From the NCBI GenBank assembly GCA_022560025.1, contig JAFISE010000038.1, positions 124,001-188,000 of the forward strand: 64,000 nt of DNA. The letters are read 5' to 3'. Shown here piece after piece: positions 54,897-64,000 of the stretch; within the stretch, counting starts at the first letter, position 1, and each line of letters begins with the position of its first letter. The position numbers were made by a program, and so were the translations under genes. Below the pieces are notes generated by a model. The model was not told where the DNA came from. It saw only the letters and a list, made by a program, of their open reading frames with translations, and did not search any database. This stretch comes from Stagonosporopsis chrysanthemi (Eukaryota > Ascomycota > Dothideomycetes > Pleosporales > Didymellaceae).

Positions 54897-57600
54897 ATGG
54901 CAGGCCCGCTCGGAGGTCCGCCCACCAATTTCTCGAGTCCGCCATACATGCACGTTTTCCGCCCCGCCTCCGCCATGCAGGCCAGCAGATTCGACGAAGG
55001 CTATTCGGAGGACACCCGCAGCCAAAATGAAACGGACATGGTCATGAGCGCCGGCGACAGCGGCATGGACCCGGACTCGCAGCAGTTCAGCCTGCCCGAC
55101 TGGATCATGAGTCTGGACGAGCAGCAGCGCAGCGGTACGTTGGGCATGCACGCGCCGGCAGATCGCACTGCTAACAACGCCTGCAGAAATAGCATACTCC
55201 ATCCTGCGGTCGCTACGGACCTCGTCGATAGCCCGAATTGTTGAGAAACTGAACCCCCTTCTGCATCTCGACCCCGTCATGTATCTCCCGCCCGAGATTA
55301 CCTTCCAAATCCTCTCATATCTCGATCCAGAGACGTTGTTGAGAGCTTCAGTCCTGTCGCGAGCATGGAGGATACGGGTCATGGACAGCCCACTGTGGAA
55401 GCTGCTGTTCCGTCTCGAGGGCTGGAACTCCAACTTCCCACAGGTACGCGAATACGAGGAGACTGAACGACAACGGCGCGCCGGCTTCAGAGAGAAAGAG
55501 CGCAAAACGCGACCAAGAGCTGCCGAGGACATGGACTTGGACAAGCCGTCGTCTAAGCGGCGGGTGCGTGGCGAGCGCCAACTCTTCGGCGACGGTTCTA
55601 CAGCAGAGAACGGCTGGGGCGAACAGCACGGCGCAGTCGAGGCTGATGAAGGCTCGTCGAGTAGGACGGTCGACCAGATGGAAGGCGTAGTGGCGACCCA
55701 GACGCAGTCTGCCCAGGAGCGTCGAAACTCGCCCGCGCACGATGGAGACTTTTCACCCACAGAACGCATCTCACCTCGTATGCATCCTTCCCTGCTGCTG
55801 CCCGGCCCAGAGCCCAAGATCAATTGGCAATATCTGTACAAGCAAAAGAAGAGGCTAGAAGACAACTGGGGCGCTGGCCGTTACTCCAACTTCCAACTCC
55901 CCCACCCCAGTCATCCCAACGAAGCTCACACCGAGTGCGTCTACACAATACAGTACTCTGGAAAATACCTGGTCAGTGGGAGTCGGGACAGGACCATCCG
56001 AATCTGGAACCTCGACACACAACGTCTGATGCACAAACCGCTCGTAGGCCACACTGCATCCGTGCTCTGCTTGCAGTTCGATGAACGGCCTGAACACGAT
56101 CTTGTTGTTTCTGGAGGAAGTGATTGCAGAGTCATCCTGTGGCGTTTCTCGACTGGGCAAATGATCAAGGAGATCGAGAAAGCTCATACAGAATCGGTCC
56201 TGAACTTGCGATTCGACGACCGGTACCTTGTTACTTGCTCGAAAGACAAGTCGATCAAGGTCTGGAATCGAAGAGAAATGCTTCCAACCGATGATACATA
56301 TCCTTCGTCAACCACCAAGGGCGCAGCTCGTTTCCCTGAGTACATCATCAACATGCAGGGGCTTGTGGAGACCCAAAACCTTCACTTCACACCTTTAAGG
56401 CCGTACAATCTCATCATGACCTTAGAAGGGCATGGAGCAGCTGTGAACGCAATCCAAATTCTCGATGGGCAAATCGTTTCTGCCTCTGGAGATAGGAGCG
56501 TCAAAGTATGGGACGTGCGGACTGGGGCGTGCATCCGGACTTTCCAAGGCCACAGCAAGGGCATTGCATGCGTTCAGTTTGATGGACGACGAATTGTCAG
56601 TGGTAGCTCAGATGAAACAGTCCGTATCTTCGACCGAGCCACAGGAGCTGAAGTAGCTTGTCTGCAGGGGCACAGCAACCTTGTGCGTACTGTACAAGCT
56701 CAGTTTGGAGACCTTCCCGGCAACGAGGAAGATCTGGAAGCCGAAGCACGAGCTGTGGACCGTAATTTCTTCGAAGCACAAAGCAAAGGCCAGCTCGAAC
56801 AGACCTTAACAAGGGCGCAACGACGTGCGCGCAATGCTGGGTCCCGGGATCCGAAATCAATCTTTGCTTACGGTGCGAAGCTACCGCCCGGTGGTGGAGG
56901 CAGCAAGTGGGCCCGCATTGTCTCTGGCTCTTATGATGAAACTATTATCATCTGGAAGAAAGGGGCCGACGGTGCGTGGGAGAAGTCTAAAACCCTCTAT
57001 CAGAACGACGCAATCAGAGCCGCGGGCGGTCGGCCCAGAAGAACAGCCCCTCAGGCCGCCGCTCAGGGGCCTCAGGGTAACCAAAACACCGCACAGCAAC
57101 AGGCGGGTCAAGCTGCGCAGCAGAGCAACTTTCAGGCATTGGCTCAGCAAGCCCAAGCTCAGGCACAAGCGGCTCAGAACCTCGCACAGCAGGCACAAGC
57201 GCTTCATGCAGCCTCCCAAGCAATGAATGGCACTGGTGCTGGTAATGTTGCCGGTGGCGGAAACCCACGTCCACCTACCAATGCCACTACTGCATCCGCC
57301 GGGCCAGCTACTCAAGCAGCAGCAGCAGCAGCAGCAGGGCCCGCGCAACAGCAAGGTCAGCCAGGAGCACCAGCAAACGGTGTAGCCCACCACCACCACC
57401 ATGCCGCCCACCATCACCACAACCTACCAACCGGGGTGCTGCTACCAAACCAAGGGACCAACTCACGCGTTTTCAAACTGCAGTTCGACGCACGAAGAAT
57501 CATTTGCTGCAGCCAAGATCCGACAATTGTGGGTTGGGACTTCGCGAATGGCGACAAGGACATTCTCCTCGCCAGCCAGTTCTTTGGCGACTCCTACTAG
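54897..57600 (+). CDS. F-box/WD40 protein, SCF ubiquitin-ligase substrate receptor (FWD-1-like)
   Basis: Exons 54897-55134 and 55187-57600 (52-bp intron) encode 883 residues. The F-box is at about residues 111-155 (MYLPPEITFQILSYLDPETL ... PLWKLLFRLEG), binding Skp1. WD40 repeats begin near residue 325: ECVYTIQYSGKYLVSGSRDRTIRIW, HTESVLNLRFDDRYLVTCSKDKSIKVW, HGAAVNAIQILDGQIVSASGDRSVKVWD, GRRIVSGSSDETVRIFD, WARIVSGSYDETIIIW. The final blade is split off by a Gln/Ala-rich insertion with poly-Ala and poly-His, then closes at VFKLQFDARRIICCSQDPTIVGWDF. The order F-box, WD40, low-complexity insertion, last blade resembles Neurospora FWD-1, which targets the clock protein FRQ; this orthology is inference. 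The 362-codon frame on the opposite strand is a shadow. Confidence 0.92.
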
Positions 57601-58123
57601 CACCAGGCTATGTGGGAGGTCCTGGCGCGCATGTTCTAGAAGATATGACCAGATATTCGCCCAGAGTCGTTATCAGCACTGGACCGGGTCCTTGCGGCTC
57701 ACAAGGCAGGCGCTGATTATTGCAGCGTAACGCAAGGCGTCGATTTTGGTCCGGGCCTTCCTGCGGAGGACAACGTTCCGGGGCCCGACGTTCTACTGTA
57801 GATCAACATCGACACACAGCCAACGATAAGTGTGGGGCCGATCCGAAGGATACCGCTAAGTGCAGTGCAGTTGTGCGATAAGTGCTCGGAAGCACATTAC
57901 TTTTCTTGCATGTGTAATGGGTTAGAAACAATGGGATGTCTTGTCCTGGCGAAGCCTTGTGGCTGCAAGAGCGTTTTCTCTTTCTTTGCTCTCTCTGGCG
58001 GCTGCTTGGGGGTTCAGGTCAAAATACGGCGTCGGTGGGGGCGGGCATGGGATAGAGGTACTACATATATTCTTTACCATGTTAACTCTTTGCCATCCAT
58101 GGACGATGATTCTATTTCTGCCA

Positions 58124-58125
<2 letters not shown>

Positions 58126-58174
<49 letters not shown>
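58126..58174. repeat. (TGC)16 trinucleotide tract
   Basis: An uninterrupted TGC/CTG run of about 49 bp in noncoding DNA, about 530 bp after the F-box gene stop. Confidence 0.9.
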
Positions 58175-58176
<2 letters not shown>

Positions 58177-58419
58177 CGCTGTCCCAACAATGCACCACAC
58201 TCGTCCTTGTCCTGTCTCCACCGCCGCCGTCCCATGCGTCTTCACGGCGAACCCTAATATTCTTCCTTGCTGCAAACGGAACGATTGAGAAGCAATTCCC
58301 CCCTTATCTTCACGACTTCGCCCTCATCCTGTCCTAACACAATAGACCCCCACCGTAGTCTGCACTATTGTATGTTAAACCGGGTGGTACACACACAAGG
58401 ATGAACCAAGCGCACTCTA

Positions 58420-58667
58420 TGTACTATGGTACATGGCATAAGTTTTGCTAGTACGGTGGGTGCAACAGGGGCCGTGTCATCCTGACCAATTCAACGCGGT
58501 GTTCTTTTCATTCACCAGCTACTTAGCTGATTGGGTAGAAATAAGCAAAGCTAACTCTTGCTACCAGTATCCTCTACTAGATGTAGTATTTCCGTTGGGG
58601 AGACTGGGTTGCTCCCCTGTTATGTCGACCCTATACTAACAAAACTTATGCCATGTACCACAGTACA
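58420..58667. mobile_element. MITE-like inverted-repeat element, 248 bp
   Basis: Terminal arms 58420-58453 and 58634-58667 are inverted copies matching at 32 of 34 positions; both mismatches are transitions. Weaker complementarity continues inward (CAACAGGGG near 58463 against CCCCTGTTA near 58614), so the arms are about 50 bp in all. The outer ends read TGTACT...AGTACA. No transposase frame lies inside and no clear target-site duplication was found, so it could be a non-autonomous DNA transposon (MITE) or another long hairpin. Confidence 0.6.
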
Positions 58668-59492
58668 CATTTACTACATAGGTATTGTAGCATGTACGCA
58701 TCCGCATCCGCATCCGTATCCGTCGTGCTGGTCTGCAAAAGACGCGGCGTGCGGGCGTTGCCCCGGCGCCAGAGAGGCCCCGGGAATGAGGGAGTGAGGA
58801 AATGAGAATGTATCCCCCCCCCTCACCTCGGTGCGCCCGCGTGGGAAAAACAGAATGGGGACGTGATGCGGAGACGGTGTATGGGCTGGTCTGGTCTCCG
58901 CTCCGCTCCTCTCCTCTGCTGTGCCTGTGCCTGTGCTCGTGCTTGTGCTCGGGCCGTGGGGTCCTGAGCAAGGGGGAAGGGCACTGCTAGCGGTTTGCTT
59001 GGAGCGGTGGAGGGAGAGCGGAGGAGGGCAGGTGGGGGGAGGGGGGGGGGACGGAGCGCTGGGGGCGCTGGCCGCCGTGTGTATTGTACTGACCGACTGC
59101 TTTGCGCTGCGTTTCCGTTAGATTGGTGGCTGGAGCGTGCTATAATGGCGAGTAGGTTCAGCAAGGTGCACGCCCACGGTCTTACGGGCTGGTGTGTTGT
59201 GCAGAGCTAGCACACTGAAGCGGAGTGAGAATTGTGGAATTGGTAGGTCAATGGATGGAGGGATGAAGGAGGGGTGTGGAAGGGTGCTGTTACGGGACAG
59301 TAGGTAACATGATGGCTTAGGAAGTTTGTGGCATATTGTATCAGAGGTCGGAATTAGTTGCTTTCGATCCAAATGCTGTGAATGTGCAACATAATAGTGT
59401 ACAGTCCTGCCAAACGCCTTAACCTATCACGTTTATGCCCTGCGCAAGTCACCCGCTCTCCTCCTCTCTCCTCAATTCCTACAACAACACCA

Positions 59493-60088
59493 CTACTTCT
59501 TCTCAAAATCCCCCCCCGGCTTCCCCGGCGTATGCTCCAACTCATGGTTATCAAACTCCTCGCCCGAAAACTTGCCCACTCGGAGCTTACTCTGGTTCTT
59601 GCGCGCCGCGATGCTATGTTTGGTGACTGTGTCGCCGTGGCGGTCCTCGACGGGCTTGGGTACGTCGGCAGCATACGCTGCTTCGCGGCGGTGGCCGGGG
59701 CCGGGGTTGGAGGACTCGGATTGCGAGGGTGAAGGAGAGGACATGGAGGACGTGTTCGACGGGGCAGAAGAGGGGGAGGGCGTCGATGTGGAGGGATTCG
59801 AGGAAGTATAGTAGAGGGCTCCGGCGCCGAGGGCGGCGGTTGTGGTCAGCCTGAGAGGATTAGTATGGTGTGGAGGGGGGATATTAGGTCAAGTGTGTCA
59901 GGACGCAGCGCGAGCACTGCTTGTGGCTAGAATAAGGACACCTACCATGTCAATCGCGACGATGTCTTCAGCGTTTCCTTCGTGCGCTGTTCGTAGTCTG
60001 TCGCATATTGTCTCCTTGCTGTTGGACATTTGAGCTGGCGTGATGCTCGAGCTAGAACTCGTGCTGGAGCTGCCGTCGATGAAAGCAT
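59493..60088 (-). CDS. Small mitochondrial-type single-TM protein, function unknown
   Basis: Exons 60088-59946 and 59850-59493 (95-bp intron, GTAGGT ... CTCAG) encode 166 residues. The start has an Arg/Ala/Ser-rich N-terminus typical of a mitochondrial presequence (MLSSTAAPARVLARASRQLK, then a possible RQYA cleavage context). One short hydrophobic segment, joined across the intron (TWLTTTAALGAGALYYTS), probably spans the inner membrane. A Ser/Pro/Thr-rich linker follows, then a charged C-terminal part (KHSIAARKNQSKLRVGKFSG, HELEHTPGKPGGDFEKK). I do not recognise the family; similar lengths and layouts occur among small fungal mitochondrial proteins. Frames above the chosen ATG lack protein-like sequence. 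Confidence 0.7.
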
Positions 60089-62318
60089 TGTTGAGAGCTG
60101 GAAATCGCGTGCTGGATATTGAATTGTTCCCCTCAAGTACTATCGTGTGATTTTGTAGGCTGTCGGTAGCACGGAGTGGTGCATATGTATACACGGCTTG
60201 GTGATTGCGCTACGTCATTGGCTTAGGGTACGCGCCTGCTTTTCGACACGACGCGCCTGGGCATGCCGTGCGATTCGACGCAATGAACCGTCTTCCGCGG
60301 TCAATAACGAAGCCTTTTGAGCATTCGAATGCTTGAGCAGAATGAACGCTTGTAGATGAATTTGACGCGTTGTACTTCTCGTGCTCATGCTACTGCAACC
60401 GTTATACATTCTTAGCGTCGCATGACGCCCTGGAAGCATATACACAGTATGTCGGAGCTCGGGATAGGTAATCCACTACTTGGTCTGCAATCTACGCAAG
60501 CAGTAGCAGCCAGAAAGCCGAGATATCGAGTTGAGGATCAAGTCCAGATGTTGCCTTTGTCTACTAGCACAGCAAGAGAACTTCAGTCTCCTCAATGTTG
60601 ACTTGCAGCACCAAACCTTCTTTGAATGCGAACACATTCGTTTGTGCAAGCCTCGGTGATGACTGCAGATTGCAGGAAAAGTAGCAGATGGTGCTGGCGA
60701 AGTAGCAGAACTACGCTCCTCCGATTGTCAAGTGGTAGAAACGCTGCAGCATGTGATTGACGTATTGTACGGCGCAGGTTGCCTAGTGGCTCTTGGGGCG
60801 GTTCGGTTGCGCTGCCGTCTGTTACTCGGCATCGTCCTGAGAAGGCTGTAGCATCATGGAGTCGACCAGCCGTTCGCGTTTGATTCATCGTTGCTCGTAG
60901 CTGTCGATTTGCAACATGGATGTAAGCCGTAGGTCGTCAGAAAAAGCAGCAGTCATCTTGCGCTGAACCAACGTCCATATTATCTCTAGTACTATCCACA
61001 AAGCGGGACCGGAAGTACAGCAATCCACACCACGCCAAGCATTCTCACACCGTGCGAGGCATCAAAACAGAGGGGGTCCGTAAGCACACGTCGGTACCTC
61101 GGAGCAGAGCACCCGGTGGCTCGTATTGCGCGTTCACGATCCAGTTTTCGCGGCCGCGCTTCAGCAGGGCATCCGGATCTTCTTGTATTCAGGACCGGCG
61201 CACGATAAGGCTGATGTGCTCGCGCTAAGATCAGGGAGACGGCACACGGAAGTGCGATGCAGCCGGAATGGACTATCAGCGTCCCACGCGAAGAATGCAC
61301 GGAAGGGCAAGCTTAGCTGGATCCACTTCTAGGGATACTAAGATGAGTGGCACTGGCCAGCGACGCTGACAGTGTTTGCGCGTTTCGTCCGTGGTGGGAC
61401 TGTGCTAGTCTAGATTTCTGGGTAGGGTTGTCAGGGCCTGTGTTGACACAGTAGTTAGCGGTCTTGGAGGCTAGCTGGGATGACGAGGAGGCGCAATATG
61501 GAGGAAGGGCCGAGCGACATAATCAATCTTCGACCATACAGGGCAGCTGCTAGCATGTAATTATGGTGACTTTCCGATTGAGGTTTGCGCATTCAGACTC
61601 ACGATGAGTCGTGGGCTGTCTTGAGACTGGCCCAATTGACATCCTGATCGGTGCGTGGTGCGTGCGCCGGAGCATTGGTGCCTGGAGCTGACAGCGTTGC
61701 AACGAGCCACGGCAACATCTTCTTGCCGTGTGTGGACAAGTACAGACACTGTGTGTGGATGTCTCTTGGCTCTCTCTCTGTTGTTTTTCCAGGACCGCTG
61801 TGCTGGAGAGGCAGCATGGATGCTGCGCCAGAGCCGCGGAAGATGCGCATCGCGGCTTTACAGTAGCCGCACAAAAAGGTGTGCGAATGTGCGAAGCTTC
61901 GTAAGAAAAGCGGAGGGCCAATCTCCAACGCTCGATCAGACGGCACTCTCATTGGCGGTTCGCACTCGGATCCGTATGCAGCGTATTCCGGCAGCCCGTT
62001 CAGGACGCAAGCGAGCAAGCAACGCCCGGCCGTGAGCGCATCCGCCTCCGGGCGCAACACGCTTGTCCATACCCGTGGATTCCAACCCCTACCTTCGCCG
62101 CTGGGCATATTTCATTACCTTGGCCCTGTGCTACCTTTTATCAAGCAGCTCTCCCGCTCAGTATTTTGATCCCGCAACCCAGGCTCCTGGCCCCTACCAC
62201 CCTTTAATACTGAACCTTTCTTTTTCTCGTACTGCACATCAATAGCACCGATAGCAGTACACCCTATACTTAATATAGCTGGTCAACAAGGGGTTTCCGT
62301 GGCGTTCGCCCAATCACA
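60089..62318. other. Intergenic, 2.2 kb, upstream of the ABC transporter
   Basis: Divergent promoters of the mitochondrial-type gene (-) and the PDR transporter (+). No gene is supported. TCCGTGG cores, similar to yeast pleiotropic-drug-response elements, occur at 61388-61395 and 62296-62303, but neither matches the full consensus and the second is too near the ATG to be convincing. Confidence 0.4.
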
Positions 62319-64000
62319 ATGTCTCTCGTAGGCAACTTTACCTCCAATTACGACCGTGAGGCCGCAGTTGGAGGCGTACCTACTCCAGAGATGCAAGGCC
62401 GCCGCCCTTCGCAATCACATTTTCACGAGGACGACAACCGTCATGACACCTCATCTGATTCTTCAACAATTGCTGCCCAGAACTCGCCTCCCCGTAGCCA
62501 CCACCAACCCACTGGATCCGTGGAGAAGGAGATACCGTACAGCCAAGATGCCGACCAGCAGGAGACCGCCCGAAGAGAAAACGAGGTTCTGCAGCTTGCA
62601 AGACGTTTGACTCAGCAAAGCCATCAATCTGCTTCCCACCACCAGAACCCGTTCCAGGCTACGCCTGGCTCGTCACTGGACCCCAGCAGTGAGAACTTCA
62701 ATGCCCGCGCCTGGACAAAGGCCATGATGAACCTGCAGCTTTCAGATGAAAACGCCCCTCCTCCCAGAAAAGCTGGTGTCTGTTTCCGCAATCTTAACGT
62801 TCACGGTTTCGGTGCCGACACGGATTACCAGAAGAGCGTCGGTAATGTTTGGTTCGAGGGTCCCGCCTTGATTAAGAAGCTCAAGGGCGACAAGGGTCGC
62901 AAGATCAACATTCTGCGTGGCTGTGATGGTGTAGTTGAGGCCGGTGAGATGTTGGTCGTTCTCGGACCTCCTGGATCAGGTTGCTCGACTTTCCTCAAAA
63001 CTATTACTGGAGAGACGCACGGCTTCTTTGTTGATGAGAACTCAAAGCTGAACTTCCAGGGTACGTTCCGCTCAATACGTCACAACTTTGAGCGCACTAC
63101 TAATTCCCTCCAGGTGTAAGCCCCGAACTCATGAACAAGAACTACCGCGGCGAGGCCATCTATACTGCCGAAGTCGACGTTCACTTCCCTAACATGACCG
63201 TTGGCGAAACACTTTATTTCGCTGCCCTCGCTCGTCGCCCGCGTCACATCCCAGGCGGCGTCTCTGCAGACGAGTACGCAAAACACCAGCGCGATGTTAT
63301 CATGGCCATGTACGGTATCTCGCACACGACCAATACCAGAGTTGGAAACGACTTCATCCGTGGTGTGTCTGGTGGTGAGCGCAAGCGTGTCACCATCGCC
63401 GAAGCCTCGCTCAGCCGCGCGCCTCTGCAAGCATGGGACAACTCGACTCGCGGACTGGATTCTGCCAATGCAATCGAATTCTGTAAGACTCTTCGCATGG
63501 AGACCGAGATCAACGGCACTACAGCTTGTGTTGCAATCTATCAAGCACCTGGAGCTGCGTACGAGTTGTTTGACAAGGTTCTCGTCCTGTACGAAGGTCG
63601 CCAGATCTTCTACGGCAGGACGGGCGACGCCAAAGCCTATTTCGTCAACATGGGTTTCGTCTGCCCCGATCGTCAGACCGATGCCGATTTCCTCACCTCC
63701 ATGACGTCTTCTCTAGAGCGTATTGCTGCCAAGGGCTTCGAGGGCCGTGTTCCCCGCACCCCTGATGAGTTTCACCAGCGCTGGTTGGAATCGCCCGAGC
63801 GCGCCGCTCTTATGGTTGAAATTGACGCGTACGAGCAGAAGTACCCTGTCGGCGGTGAAGAGGCCGAAAAGTTCGCCGAATCCCGCAAGCTCCAGCAGGC
63901 AAAAGGCCAGCGCGCGCAGTCACCTTACACTCTCTCCTACGTGCAGCAGGTCAAACTCTGCTTGTGGCGTGGTTTCGTTCGTCTAAAGGCTGACCCTAGC
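62319..64000 (+). CDS. PDR-type (ABC-G) multidrug ABC transporter (3' partial)
   Basis: Exon 1 is 62319-63060, a 53-bp intron spans 63061-63113, and exon 2 starts at 63114 and runs off the window, so the two TM domains and the second nucleotide-binding domain are not seen. A Ser/His/Gln-rich N-terminus of about 150 residues is followed by the first nucleotide-binding domain: Walker A GPPGSGCST (residues 216-224), the PDR-specific NYRGEAIYTAEVDVHFP, signature VSGGERKRVTIAEA, and a Walker B of PDR form (QAWDNSTRGLDSANA). The region after it (LYEGRQIFYGRTGDAKAYF, MGFVCPDRQTDADFLTSMT) is typical of Pdr5/Cdr1/AtrB-like pumps, which export drugs, sterols or plant compounds. The start MSLVGNFTSNYDRE is the first ATG. 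Confidence 0.95.

Larger units (their letters stand above)
57601..59492. other. Intergenic, 1.9 kb, with a CTG tract and an inverted-repeat element
   Basis: Convergent 3' flanks of the F-box gene (+) and the mitochondrial-type gene (-). Separate entries cover the (TGC)n tract and the inverted-repeat element. There is also a short CGCATC run at 58698-58724 and a G-rich stretch near 59030. No gene is supported. Confidence 0.5.

Noticed and set aside
54777..55865. 362-codon minus-strand open frame
   Set aside because: Antisense to the F-box domain exon; Ser/Arg-rich shadow composition.
1..64000. tRNA or rRNA genes, CRISPR arrays, bacterial-type operons
   Set aside because: No segment with tRNA A/B-box spacing (GGTTCGANTCC-type) was found by eye, and the genome is clearly fungal; a tRNAscan run would be decisive.

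Overview
The window looks like a stretch of chromosome from a filamentous ascomycete (Pezizomycotina, probably a dothideomycete-type genome; the class is my inference). Genes lie on both strands with no operons. Most introns are 46-95 bp with GTAAGT/GTATGT-type donors, CTAAC-like branch points and YAG acceptors. The gene set is typically fungal: a hybrid histidine kinase, GDP-mannose pyrophosphorylase, Cdc24, a farnesyltransferase beta subunit, a PDR-type ABC transporter, and an SCF F-box/WD40 protein with Q/A/H-rich tracts. Splice sites were placed by reading-frame continuity and consensus signals; no alignment was possible.

Layout. 1-2.0 kb: C-terminal part of a SNF2/Rad5-Rad16-type ATPase (cut by the window edge). 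2.1-2.9 kb (-): a small single-TM protein that appears broken. 3.9-7.5 kb: Hul5-type HECT ubiquitin ligase. 8.6-11.6 kb: hybrid histidine kinase. 12.1-14.5 kb (-): uncharacterised membrane protein with a Cys/His-rich tail. 15.9-17.2 kb (-): GDP-mannose pyrophosphorylase, five exons. 19.1-20.7 kb (-): a 2H-phosphoesterase-like protein and a small SnoaL/NTF2-like protein. 21.5-22.6 kb (-): an apparent gene relic with stops and frame changes. 23.8-24.8 kb: four-unit polyubiquitin. 25.4-26.6 kb: aldo-keto reductase, five exons. 29.0-31.6 kb (-): His-rich protein with an atypical Zn2Cys6-like motif. 33.9-35.4 kb (-) and 36.1-36.6 kb (+): a monocarboxylate-type MFS transporter diverging from a cupin. 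37.0-38.4 kb: farnesyltransferase beta. 38.6-39.2 kb (-): Dabb stress-response protein. 41.9-42.7 kb: small Cys-tailed protein. 43.4-45.4 kb (-): AT-hook protein with a C-terminal zinc-knuckle-like module. 46.2-48.1 kb (-): NRAMP metal transporter. 49.3-52.5 kb (-): Cdc24 RhoGEF. 54.9-57.6 kb: F-box/WD40 protein. 59.5-60.1 kb (-): small mitochondrial-type protein. 62.3 kb to the edge: PDR ABC transporter.

These are mostly independent housekeeping genes. The shared themes are ubiquitin (HECT E3, polyubiquitin, SCF receptor) and polarity/cell wall (Cdc24, CaaX farnesylation, GDP-mannose supply); I do not claim a functional cluster. Intergenic DNA is long (0.4-2.8 kb) and holds the less ordinary material: a 248-bp inverted-repeat element with 34-bp arms (58.4-58.7 kb), a diverged 154-bp tandem duplication (45.5-45.8 kb), microsatellites and a minisatellite upstream of CDC24, a CTG tract downstream of the F-box gene, and two decayed genes. 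The differences at several of these sites are transitions compatible with repeat-induced point mutation (RIP). I did not find a clearly novel multi-gene system.
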